DNA of 40,419 nucleotides, taken from contig JAANWX010000076.1 in NCBI GenBank assembly GCA_018263575.1, positions 1-40,419 on the forward strand, read 5' to 3'. Positions 34,243-40,419 of the stretch are shown here, one piece after another (position 1 is the stretch's first letter; each line of letters opens with the position of its first letter). The notes under the pieces are model-generated. The model saw only the letters and a program-made list of their open reading frames with translations. It had not been told where the DNA came from and made no database searches. The DNA is from Chloroflexota bacterium (GTDB lineage: Bacteria; Chloroflexota; Anaerolineae; Anaerolineales; UBA11858). A program made the translations under genes and the position numbers.

Positions 34243-35198
34243 GCGGAATTTTAATATATTCAGAAGTCAAAAGTACATTTTTGGGATTATTAACCCGTGG
34301 ACGTGCCCTGGCGGAAGCCTTAGACCAACCCCTCACGGCGGCCCTGCTGGGGGAGGAATCTGCCGCGTGGGCAGGGGAAGCCCTTTCCCACGGCGCGGAG
34401 CGGGTCTTTGTGGGGGATAGCCCGCAATTGGACGTTTTCCAAGCCCGAACCTACGCCGACGCCCTGGCCCAGGTCGCGGCCCAAGCGGAGGCGGACATCA
34501 TCCTGACCGGTTCCACCCTCCGGGGCCGGGAGCTGGCCCCCCGCCTGACCCAGAAGTTAGAAGCTGGGTGTGCCACTGACGTCACCGACTTGGCCGTAGA
34601 GGACAGGCGTTTGATCACCCAACGGCGTGCCCTGGGCGGGAAGACTCTCTCCACCGAGGCGCGCACCAGCCCAAAACAGGTCATCGCCGTGATGCCCAAA
34701 CTCTACGAGGCCGAGCCGGGCGGTGACGGGACGGGAGAGATCGTTGAAATCCCCCTGGAGCTAGAACCCTCCGCCACCCGGCTAGTGGAGAGCAAAGCCA
34801 AACCGTCCGGCGGGGTCGATATTGAGGCGGCTGAAATTCTCATCGGCGTGGGACGTGGTTTCGAGAAAGAAGAGGATTTGCAACTTGCCCAAGACCTGGC
34901 CGACGCGCTGGGTGGAGCGGTGGGCTGCACGCGCCCCCTCTCCTACGATTACAACTGGCTGCCCGATGATCTCACCATTGGTCTCTCCGGAAAGATTTGT
35001 GCCCCGCGTTTGTACATCGCCCTCGGCCTTTCCGGGCAAATTCAGCACACGGTGGGTATCATGGACTCAGATGTGATCCTGGCCATCAATAAAGAAAAAA
35101 GCGCCCCCATGTTCAAGATGTCCGATTACGGCATTGTGGGGGATTTGTATGAGGTGGTGCCGAGGTTGGTGGAGAAAATCAGGGGAGCAGGAAACTAG
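34239..35198 (+). CDS. etfA: Electron transfer flavoprotein alpha subunit (FixB-like)
   Basis: A 319-residue EtfA. The C-terminal FAD-binding domain is clear: ILIGVGRGFEKEEDL, IGLSGKICAPRLYIALGLSG, IQHTVGIMDSDVILAINKEK and MSDYGIVGDLYEVVP. With EtfB it forms the soluble electron carrier between the dehydrogenase and FixCX. It ends the operon; a strong terminator lies 60 bp downstream. Confidence 0.93.
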   Translation: MSGILIYSEVKSTFLGLLTRGRALAEALDQPLTAALLGEESAAWAGEALSHGAERVFVGDSPQLDVFQARTYADALAQVAAQAEADIILTGSTLRGRELAPRLTQKLEAGCATDVTDLAVEDRRLITQRRALGGKTLSTEARTSPKQVIAVMPKLYEAEPGGDGTGEIVEIPLELEPSATRLVESKAKPSGGVDIEAAEILIGVGRGFEKEEDLQLAQDLADALGGAVGCTRPLSYDYNWLPDDLTIGLSGKICAPRLYIALGLSGQIQHTVGIMDSDVILAINKEKSAPMFKMSDYGIVGDLYEVVPRLVEKIRGAGN

Positions 35199-35259
35199 GA
35201 ATCAGGGGATCAGGGAACAGGGAACAGGAATCAGGGAAAAAGGAAAAAGGAAAAAGGAA

Positions 35260-35291
35260 AAAATCCGCGCCGCAAAAACGGCGCGGATTTT
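35260..35291. terminator. Bidirectional intrinsic terminator between etfA and the PIN toxin gene
   Basis: AAAATCCGCGCCG (35260-35272) pairs perfectly with 35279-35291 around CAAAAA, with an A tract before and T-rich DNA after. The genes on the two sides converge, so it can stop both transcripts. An AAGGAAAA repeat precedes it. Confidence 0.9.
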
Positions 35292-35323
35292 GATTTGGGG
35301 TTATTGAGGAAAGAGGGGAGTAG

Positions 35324-35746
35324 TTAATGCAATTCTAAGAGCGCAAGAAACCCAACCGGTGGTAAAATTTCTATGCCTCGGTACCTTTCGAGGCTCAGGA
35401 GATGGTCGTCGCCAGAAATGATATAGGAGGCGTTTGCGGTCAGCGCACATTCCAGGATGCGGTTATCGTCCGGGTCGTCTTTAATCACGTCCAGCCTGAA
35501 ATCGGGCCTGACGTGGATGCTCACCCTTTTCAGGCGTTTGAGAAATAAGTTGATTTTTTCTTGCGGTTCTTGAAAACGCTCTCTAATTCGCGGGTAATGA
35601 AGCACGCGCTCCAACTCTACTAGCAGGGATGGGGAGACCGCGACATCAAATTCCTCTGCTTCCCAGCGATTCATGACTTTTGCTGGAACCCCCTGGGGAG
35701 AAAGAAGGGCGCTTATGAGTACATTGGTATCCAGGACGATAATCAT
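35324..35746 (-). CDS. PIN-domain toxin (COG1569-like)
   Basis: A 140-residue PIN-domain protein beginning MIIVLDTNVLISALLSPQG, the first catalytic Asp motif of the COG1569 type. SPSLLVELERVLHYPRIRER carries the conserved Glu and KDDPDDNRILECALTANASY the Asp cluster. IISGDDHLLSLERYRGIEIL is the last conserved strand. It is a likely RNase toxin. It follows its antitoxin with a 3-base gap on the minus strand. Confidence 0.88.
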   Translation of the reverse strand: MIIVLDTNVLISALLSPQGVPAKVMNRWEAEEFDVAVSPSLLVELERVLHYPRIRERFQEPQEKINLFLKRLKRVSIHVRPDFRLDVIKDDPDDNRILECALTANASYIISGDDHLLSLERYRGIEILPPVGFLALLELH

Positions 35747-35749
35747 CTT

Positions 35750-36022
35750 TTAGCCCGCCTTGGAGCGAACAGCCGCTAGGGCTTCAGACGCTAACTCTTT
35801 GGCCTCTTGTTCATCAAGGTCAGCTTCTGATTGCAGTTCACGGAGGAGCGTGAAAAACTCCTCGCGCTGCTGTTTCCAATTTTCATAGACTTGAACAGGG
35901 ACAACCGCCGCTGCCGGTTTTCCATGCCGGCTGATAATATAAGAGTCGCCTTGATAATAGACTTTTTCGATTAAGTCGCTGAAATTCTTCCTTGCCTGGG
36001 TAACACCTAGCCCTTTTTCCAT
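35750..36022 (-). CDS. Phd/YefM family antitoxin
   Basis: A 90-residue antitoxin beginning MEKGLGVTQARKNFSDLIEK; VTQARxxFSxLI and the IISRHGKPAAAVVPVQVYE segment are the Phd/YefM DNA-binding signature. The ATG at 36022 has a perfect AAGGAG at 36030-36035 (minus strand). That ribosome site lies in the apparent target duplication of a family A element inserted one base further upstream, so the natural promoter is separated from the gene by the element. Confidence 0.9.
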   Translation of the reverse strand: MEKGLGVTQARKNFSDLIEKVYYQGDSYIISRHGKPAAAVVPVQVYENWKQQREEFFTLLRELQSEADLDEQEAKELASEALAAVRSKAG

Positions 36023-36035
36023 GAGAATTCTCCTT

Positions 36036-36182
36036 GTATCTTCTTCTAAAAAAAAGGGGGCTGATGCCCCTCTACAGGGATGCTGCGCGATAGGGCGATT
36101 TGGTAAATCGCCTAGGCAAAATATCATTTTGCACCGAAATTACCATTTCGACCTACATTCCCCCGAAATATTGAGAGGATAC
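36036..36182. mobile_element. Family A MITE-like element upstream of the Phd antitoxin gene
   Basis: A 147-bp element from GTATCTTCTTCT to TTGAGAGGATAC. The core arms are GCGATTTggtAAATCGC, GCAAAATatcATTTTGC and CGAAATtaccATTTCG. The flanks TTCTCCTT (36028-36035) and ATTTCCTT (36183-36190) match at 6 of 8 bases. Read on the minus strand, GGGGCatcaGCCCC followed by eight or more T residues (within 36048-36073) looks like an intrinsic terminator pointing at the antitoxin. Confidence 0.87.
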
Positions 36183-36274
36183 ATTTCCTTTTTTTTTGAA
36201 CGAGTGTAAATTCGTACAATCTGTACAGTGAGTACATAATAACATGGCCGTAATGTTTGTCAATGGAGTGGAAT

Positions 36275-36949
36275 ATGACCTTATTATTGATTGCCTTTCT
36301 ATTCGCCGCCCTGGAATGGCTCGCCGAACACAAGAAAAACCAACGCGGAATTTACCTCACCAAGCCGACCATGATGGTATCCCTGATCGCCTGGGTGTTG
36401 GTGTCTGGTGATTTATTGGCTGAGGGGAGCGTGTTCCCTCGCTTATGGTTCGTGATTGGCCTGGTCTTTTGCCTGGGTGGAGATGTTTTCCTGATGCTGC
36501 CGGAGCGGTTTTTCTTGCCCGGCCTGGTCTCCTTTTTGTTGGGGCACGTCTTCTACATCCTGGCCTTTGGCCCCCTTCTTCCCCCTCAGGGATCGTTTTG
36601 GCCCGGTTTGGCGGTTGTGGGCTTCTTGCTCGTTTTGGGCGTGATCATCTACCGTAAACTTGACCGGGGTATGACGGCGTCCGGGAACGAACGTATGCGC
36701 ATCCCCGTTTTGGCCTACTCGGTGGTCATCTCCCTCATGCTCTACGCCGCGCTGACCCGGGGATTGGGTGGGAGGTGGAATACAACCTCGGCCATTTGGG
36801 TCGGTGTGGGAGCAGCCCTGTTCTACCTCTCCGATATCCTCAACGCCTGGCGGCGCTTTGTGGGGGATTTTTCCAATGCCAGGCTGGTGATCATGATGAC
36901 CTACCACCTAGGGCAAATTGGCTTGGCACTGGGCGTGGTGCTGCGGTGA
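36275..36949 (+). CDS. YhhN/TMEM86 family membrane protein
   Basis: A 224-residue protein with about seven hydrophobic segments. The YhhN family signature appears as FVIGLVFCLGGDVFLMLPER, LVSFLLGHVFYILAFG and AALFYLSDILNAWRRF, ending MMTYHLGQIGLALGV. Animal members are lysoplasmalogenases; the bacterial role is less clear. The ATG at 36275 has GGAG seven bases upstream. Its 3' end overlaps a degraded minus-strand gene. Confidence 0.87.
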   Translation: MTLLLIAFLFAALEWLAEHKKNQRGIYLTKPTMMVSLIAWVLVSGDLLAEGSVFPRLWFVIGLVFCLGGDVFLMLPERFFLPGLVSFLLGHVFYILAFGPLLPPQGSFWPGLAVVGFLLVLGVIIYRKLDRGMTASGNERMRIPVLAYSVVISLMLYAALTRGLGGRWNTTSAIWVGVGAALFYLSDILNAWRRFVGDFSNARLVIMMTYHLGQIGLALGVVLR

Positions 36950-37082
36950 GAATCTCTTTGGCCACTTCCCCAACTTCAGATACTAGATCAAGCAAGCGGT
37001 CAGCCATAGAAGTTTCAAGGTCGTGCTTCTGCACAAAATCTGCGACCTGGTTATGGAATGTGGGGAGGTAATTCTTAGTCAT
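36891..37082 (-). pseudogene. Truncated MazG-like nucleotide pyrophosphohydrolase
   Basis: The first 46 residues contain VADFVQKHDLETSMADRLLD and LVSEVGEVAKEIL, the start of the MazG alpha-helical NTP pyrophosphatase with its ExxE metal motif. The rest (APRPVPSQF...) is antisense to the end of the YhhN gene, so the second half of the MazG fold is lost. A normal protein is about 100 residues or more. Confidence 0.65.
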
Positions 37083-37094
37083 CTTGAATGGGAT

Positions 37095-37280
37095 CTATGG
37101 GTTTACTAAATTCTCAGGAACGATACCAAGGATTAGCACTGGTATATCAATGTCGGATACGCCGCGTTTTTCTAAATCCCACACAAACTGCTCCAGCAGC
37201 CTGTCGGGAGACCGCTCCCACTGCCCGGCCTTACGCGAGATATGCTCCGTCTAACTATAGTTGTCGTAGGTGAACTCAAA
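37095..37280 (-). pseudogene. Broken minus-strand gene remnant of unknown family
   Basis: Read on the minus strand the frame from 37280 starts FEFTYDNYS, hits an in-frame TAG, and continues TEHISRKAGQWERSPDRLLE and VWDLEKRGVSDIDIPVLILG to a stop at 37095. The protein-like composition after the stop suggests a decayed gene next to the MazG fragment. I do not recognise the family. Confidence 0.4.
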
Positions 37281-37291
37281 TAAAGGTTGCT

Positions 37292-37678
37292 TTAGTATCT
37301 TTCAACAAGACGTGAACGTAACCAATCTTCAAACTCGTCCCGCCCTGATTTTCCCAATGCGATTTGAAGAACAACATTCTCTTGTTCATCAGTTGAGGCA
37401 TCAATCTCGTAGCCATTCAAGACGAGAAAGATTTCCATCGCTGCATGACCAATGCGTTTGTTCCCATCTACGAAAGGGTGATTTTGGATAATGGAGAATC
37501 CAAGCGCAACAGTTTTTTTGATAATAGTTGGATATAATTCTTCTCCCCCAAATGTCATTCGCGGTTGAGCAATGGCTGATTTCAATGCCCCTATATCTCG
37601 TATGCCATCAGAACCGCCAAATTGACGAATGAGTTGGCGATGGAGTTCAATGACTTCGTTGAGTTTAAGGTAACGCAT
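37292..37678 (-). CDS. Doc-type toxin (Fic/Doc family)
   Basis: A 128-residue Doc protein. The catalytic motif NHPFVDGNKRIGHAA (His67) matches HxFx(D/N)GNKR. GGSDGIRDIGALKSAIAQP is the usual N-terminal Doc segment. Phage P1 Doc phosphorylates EF-Tu; members of this group act on nucleotidyl or phosphate transfer. The ATG directly follows the stop codon of the antitoxin (TAAATG). Confidence 0.92.
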   Translation of the reverse strand: MRYLKLNEVIELHRQLIRQFGGSDGIRDIGALKSAIAQPRMTFGGEELYPTIIKKTVALGFSIIQNHPFVDGNKRIGHAAMEIFLVLNGYEIDASTDEQENVVLQIALGKSGRDEFEDWLRSRLVERY

Positions 37679-37879
37679 TTAGGATGCCAATCGCTGGTAA
37701 AGTTTTTCGTTTTTCTCTAGCACGTATTTAGAAACCTGCTCAAAGGCTTCTTCTGGGTGGCTAAGTAATTCTTCAATATTGGCACGCACTAATTCTTCTG
37801 GAGATACCTTGAGACTGTCAGATAATTTTTCTAATGCTCGCAAGCGGTCATCGGGCAAAGCAATTGTGATTGTAGTCAT
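37679..37879 (-). CDS. Antitoxin paired with Doc
   Basis: A 66-residue protein beginning MTTITIALPDDRLRALEKLS, a ribbon-helix-helix-like start. SLKVSPEELVRANIEELLSH and the tail EAFEQVSKYVLEKNEKLYQR complete it. It is not a Phd homologue by eye, so the Doc partner is of the RHH type. GGAGG lies 7 bases upstream of the ATG. Confidence 0.8.
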   Translation of the reverse strand: MTTITIALPDDRLRALEKLSDSLKVSPEELVRANIEELLSHPEEAFEQVSKYVLEKNEKLYQRLAS

Positions 37880-37943
37880 AATAACCTCCGTCTTTGGGCT
37901 TTAATCTAATGTGCGAAAAGCGCAGTATTTTGTCGCTGCTGGC

Positions 37944-37949
37944 ATTATA
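37944..37949 (-). promoter_or_regulatory. -10 box of the Doc operon
   Basis: Read on the minus strand, TGGTATAAT (extended -10) lies about 65 bases before the antitoxin start. No clear -35. The sense leader that follows contains no obvious operator palindrome. Confidence 0.5.
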
Positions 37950-37974
37950 CCATCGTCGCAACCTGATCTCTATT

Positions 37975-38061
37975 TTCCTAACCTGCCTAACCCCTAACTT
38001 GCATCTTCTAACTCCTTCCCCCGCCCCAATCTACCAATCTCCCATTCCCCAATCTACCAAC
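37975..38061. repeat. Degenerate word repeat after glnA
   Basis: On the plus strand it reads as C/A/T words (CTAACCCCTAAC, CCAATCTACCAATCTCCC). In the sense of glnA it is G-rich and C-poor. CCAATCTACCAAT (38026-38038) is exactly complementary to ATTGGTAGATTGG (39523-39535) in the glnA leader. Confidence 0.7.
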
Positions 38062-39483
38062 CTACACATCAAAATACAACTTCATTTCATAGGGATGGGG
38101 ACGCGCACGCACTGGCTCAACCTCTTCCTCACATTTATGCTCGATCCAATTCTCAATCAACTCTTCGCTGAAGACATCTCCGGCTAGCAGAAAATCGTGG
38201 TCATCTTTCAAGGCTTGGAGAGCGTCATCCAGGGAAGTGGGCAAGGGCTTGATGGCCGCCCGCTCTTCCTCTGTCCAGGAGAAGATGTCAGCGTCGATGG
38301 GGCCGAAGCCCAGCTCGGTGGGGTCTAGTTCCCGCTGAATGCCGTCAATCCCGGCCATGAGCTGCGCCGCCAGGGCCAGGTACGGGTTGCTGGTGGCATC
38401 CGGGGGACGGAACTCAATGCGGGCCGTGTCTGGTTGACTGGCGTATTTGGGGATGCGTATGGCCGCGCTGCGGTTTCCTAACGAGTAGAAAGCGTTGATA
38501 GGAGCCTCGTAGCCGGGCACCAGCCGCCGGTATGAGTTGGTGCTGGGATTGGTGAGGGCCAATAACGCTGCGCCGTGGGAAAGCATTCCCCCAATATAAA
38601 AACGCGCCGTTTGGCTCAACTTGCCGTAACCTTCCGGGTCGTAAAAGAGGTTTTCATCCCCCATAAAAATGTGCTGGTGGAAGTGCATCCCGTTCCCCGC
38701 CTCGCCGAAAATGGGCTTGGGCATGAAGGTGACCGCCTTCTCGCGCCGGGCGGCGACCATCTTGGTGGTGTACTTGATGAGCATGACCGCGTCCCCAGCT
38801 TTGACCAAACCCATCAGGGGCGTTTCGATCTCCAACTGGCCCGGGCTGCCTACCTCATGGTGATGATACTTGACCGGAACTCCCATCGACTCCAAGTGAT
38901 GGGTGATCTCTTGGCGCAGATTATAGTGGCGGTCTTTGGGCGGCGCGGCGTGGTAGCCCCCATGGATGGGGATGTGCGAACCGCTGCCCCCCGTCCCGCT
39001 GCTCCATCCCGCGGATTGGGATTGGAAGCGGTAACCTGCACCTTGCATCTTGTTTTCGTAAGATACGCTCTCGAAAACATAGAACTCGAACTCTGGCCCC
39101 CACTTGCTTTCTGTGGCTATCCCCGTGTTTTGGAGGTAGGTTTCCGCCTTATGGGCCAGGTTACGGGGATCCTGGTCGAAGATCTCGTGCGTGTCCGCGT
39201 TGAGGGTGGTGCAGATGAAACTGAGCGTTGGAGCGTCCCAGAACGGATCCTGGAAACCGGTGCTGAGGTCGGGAACCATGATCATGTCTCCGGCCTTGAC
39301 GTTTTTCAATCCCACCGACGAACCATCGAAGCCAAACCCGCGCTCCATGAGCTTGGGCGCGAATTGGCTGGCGGGCGTAGTTAGGTGATGCCACCGTCCC
39401 CACAAATCGGCAAATTTGAGGTCAATGCTTTGGATATTATGTTCTTCTACGAATTGTTGGGCTTGTTCGAAAGATTTGAACAT
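38062..39483 (-). CDS. glnA: Glutamine synthetase type I
   Basis: A 473-residue enzyme making glutamine from glutamate, ammonia and ATP. FGFDGSSVGLKNV, WGPEFEFYVFE, HHHEVGSPGQLEIE, NGMHFHQHIF and PGYEAPINAFYSLGNRSA are the standard active-site segments. The C-terminus (DHDFLLAGDVFSEELIENWI, RPHPYEMKLYFDV) resembles the long type I-beta form, yet where that form carries the adenylylated Tyr (NLYDLPPE) this protein reads GPIDADIF. Control by adenylylation therefore seems absent. It is monocistronic, with word repeats on both sides. Confidence 0.95.
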   Translation of the reverse strand: MFKSFEQAQQFVEEHNIQSIDLKFADLWGRWHHLTTPASQFAPKLMERGFGFDGSSVGLKNVKAGDMIMVPDLSTGFQDPFWDAPTLSFICTTLNADTHEIFDQDPRNLAHKAETYLQNTGIATESKWGPEFEFYVFESVSYENKMQGAGYRFQSQSAGWSSGTGGSGSHIPIHGGYHAAPPKDRHYNLRQEITHHLESMGVPVKYHHHEVGSPGQLEIETPLMGLVKAGDAVMLIKYTTKMVAARREKAVTFMPKPIFGEAGNGMHFHQHIFMGDENLFYDPEGYGKLSQTARFYIGGMLSHGAALLALTNPSTNSYRRLVPGYEAPINAFYSLGNRSAAIRIPKYASQPDTARIEFRPPDATSNPYLALAAQLMAGIDGIQRELDPTELGFGPIDADIFSWTEEERAAIKPLPTSLDDALQALKDDHDFLLAGDVFSEELIENWIEHKCEEEVEPVRARPHPYEMKLYFDV

Positions 39484-39486
39484 GGG

Positions 39487-39620
39487 GGTTCCTGGGATAT
39501 TGGGAGATTGGGAAACTGGGAAATTGGTAGATTGGTTGGGGGGCAGGGCAAGAGGAAATCAGGTAAACAGGGGAGCAGGAAGTCAGGTAAACAAAGTATA
39601 CAAAAACAGGTGATATTCCC
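39487..39620. repeat. Degenerate word repeat in the glnA leader
   Basis: On the plus strand it reads as G/A/T words (GGGAGATTGGGAAACTGGG, then CAGGTAAACAGGGGAGCAGG). In the sense of glnA it is pyrimidine-rich and G-poor, without a strong ribosome site except CAGGAA near the start. It is the complement, word for word, of the repeat beyond the gene's stop codon. Confidence 0.75.
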
Positions 39621-39630
39621 CCTCTTCCTC

Positions 39631-39819
39631 TTAGGTTATGTTATCTGGCTTTGTGTCTATCAGATATGCGCTTAAACGACGCAATAGCCGCCGATGTCGT
39701 TCGGGTGAGATAGTGCCGATGCTGCCTCGGATATGCTGACGAGGCAACACGGCTGGACGGTTTTTAATTTGACCATCAGCTTGTGGTAATGCAGCCAGGA
39801 CTATATCACCTTCATTCAT
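39631..39819 (-). pseudogene. PemK/MazF-like toxin with internal deletion
   Basis: The N-terminus MNEGDIVLAALPQADGQIKN (then RPAVLPRQ) is a typical PemK/MazF start. It jumps directly to GSIGTISPERHRRLLRRLSA, the usual C-terminal segment. About half of a normal 110-130-residue toxin, including core strands, is missing. The start overlaps the upstream antitoxin by 4 bases, so the pair was once functional. Confidence 0.75.
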
Positions 39820-40046
39820 AGTTCAAACTCTGGATTAGGCTCTTTGATCATATTGGGCGTATATTCTGGCTCATCGTCCCCATAAGCGTAGTTCAACCAG
39901 TCAGCGGAGGCTTGTAGCCATACATCTCGCTCGTCGCCTTCTAAGGGCAGTATGGTAATCATCACCTTGCTTAGTTTGGGAAGCGGAATCGGATGTGACA
40001 GCTTTAAAAGTGTGTTGTCGATGACTTGAGCCTTAATTGTCTTCAT
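39816..40046 (-). CDS. Antitoxin-like partner of the degraded PemK
   Basis: A 76-residue protein beginning MKTIKAQVIDNTLLKLSHPI, an AbrB-like or small beta-hairpin antitoxin start (residues 1-35). The acidic tail (YGDDEPEYTPNMIKEPNPEF) would bind the toxin. GGAGCAATAG lies before the ATG. It may persist as an orphan repressor. Confidence 0.7.
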   Translation of the reverse strand: MKTIKAQVIDNTLLKLSHPIPLPKLSKVMITILPLEGDERDVWLQASADWLNYAYGDDEPEYTPNMIKEPNPEFEL

Positions 40047-40099
40047 TATCTATTGCTCCTCATTTCTAATCACACACGTATGGCAAGCGAGTTTATAAC

Positions 40100-40118
40100 A
40101 CTGTACAGTACCATTATA
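40100..40118 (-). promoter_or_regulatory. Promoter and operator-like palindrome of the PemK pair
   Basis: Read on the minus strand, TATAAT (40113-40118) is followed by the perfect palindrome ACTGTACAGT (40100-40109) at the expected transcription start. A related TCTGTACAGT occurs at about 36220-36229 before the YhhN gene. It fits toxin-antitoxin autoregulation. Confidence 0.55.
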
Positions 40119-40199
40119 CTATGGCCTTGATGCCCGAGTCGGATTTGCCGCAGGCATGCCCTTGGCGATCCGACTTCCCATGGCAGCATTTGAATTGAT

Positions 40200-40320
40200 T
40201 CAAATGCGATCCAACCTCAAATATCTAACCTCCAACCTCCAACCTCCAACCTCTATCCTCCAATCTCCAATCTCCAATCTCAAACCTCCAACCTCTATCC
40301 TCCAATCTCCAATCTCCAAT
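40200..40320. repeat. Degenerate word repeat (CTCCAACCTCCAATCT type)
   Basis: About 120 bp of drifting 7-9-bp words (CCTCCAA, TCTCCAA, CTCTAT). The plus strand is nearly free of G. Relative to the minus-strand gene that ends at 40323 it is a G-rich trailer. No gene is visible in 40120-40322. Confidence 0.85.
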
Positions 40321-40322
40321 CT

Positions 40323-40419
40323 CTAACCTCCAGCCTCCCGCTCCGCCAACACATCTTTAATAACGGCCTCCGCCTCATCTGATAGGGGAGTAACCTCATG
40401 CTCGGCCAGGATTTGGCGG
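40323..40419 (-). CDS. C-terminal end of a probable trimethylamine methyltransferase (MttB) family protein
   Basis: Only the last 31 residues are in the window, RQILAEHEVTPLSDEAEAVI then KDVLAEREAGG. The (I/L)LAxHEVxPL pattern followed by an acidic helix resembles the C-terminus of MttB-type corrinoid methyltransferases. The evidence is short, so the family is a suggestion. The gene continues beyond the right edge. Confidence 0.45.
   Translation of the reverse strand, partial: RQILAEHEVTPLSDEAEAVIKDVLAEREAGG

Noticed and set aside
38575-39384. 269-codon plus-strand frame over glnA
   Set aside because: It is fully antisense to the clear glutamine synthetase gene; low-information composition.

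Overview
This window is a bacterial chromosome segment of about 50-55 % G+C. It opens with a translation and transcription cluster in canonical bacterial order: tuf (3' end), rpmG, tRNA-Trp, secE, nusG, rplK, rplA, rplJ, rplL. The rest is a loosely packed mixture of lipid, acyl-CoA and nitrogen metabolism genes with many short mobile or palindromic repeats between them. Secreted proteins with Pro/Thr/Ser-rich linkers, a split methylmalonyl-CoA mutase, a FixABCX-type electron-transfer set, small toxin-antitoxin pairs and repeat-rich spacers suggest Chloroflexota (Anaerolineae-like). That assignment is inference; no 16S rRNA gene is present.

Layout. 1-4.1 kb: the ribosomal and secretion cluster, with an L10-leader-like attenuator before rplJ and a mobile palindromic element between rplJ and rplL. 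4.2-13.6 kb: a lytic transglycosylase, a membrane protein behind a promoter carrying a LexA-box-like palindrome, a HIT protein, a thiolase, a GNAT acetyltransferase, a sugar-dehydrogenase-like lipoprotein, gatB, a LysM protein and a fragment of an ABC-2 permease. 14-19.2 kb (minus strand): geranylgeranyl-reductase-like protein, squalene/phytoene synthase and a large FAD/Fe-S oxidoreductase. 19.4-22.2 kb: a lower-GC accessory stretch with vapBC, a Cys-repeat protein, a beta-carbonic anhydrase and a truncated NYN gene. 22.4-28.2 kb: YgiQ radical SAM protein, methylmalonyl-CoA mutase alpha subunit, xseB, a DUF212 membrane protein, a phosphoribosyltransferase-like protein and a small orphan. 28.6-35.2 kb: a methyltransferase, then acyl-CoA dehydrogenase, fixC, fixX, etfB and etfA. 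35.3-40.4 kb: PIN/Phd, YhhN, gene remnants, Doc and its antitoxin, glnA, a degraded PemK pair and the 3' end of a probable MttB-family gene.

How the genes fit together. Thiolase, methylmalonyl-CoA mutase, acyl-CoA dehydrogenase and the Etf/FixCX proteins point to acyl-CoA (fatty acid, propionate or amino acid) oxidation with electrons passed to quinone or ferredoxin. The reductase and prenyl synthase point to isoprenoid lipid synthesis.

The most unusual content is intergenic. Family A elements (about 120-147 bp) have 12-bp terminal inverted repeats and a multi-arm, cloverleaf-like core whose arms show compensatory base changes between copies. Family B elements (about 152 bp) have 13-bp ends and 10-bp target duplications. 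One A copy is nested inside a B copy with a perfect 8-bp duplication. No transposase gene is visible. A second intergenic pattern is degenerate short-word repeats that are G-poor before start codons and C-poor after stop codons.
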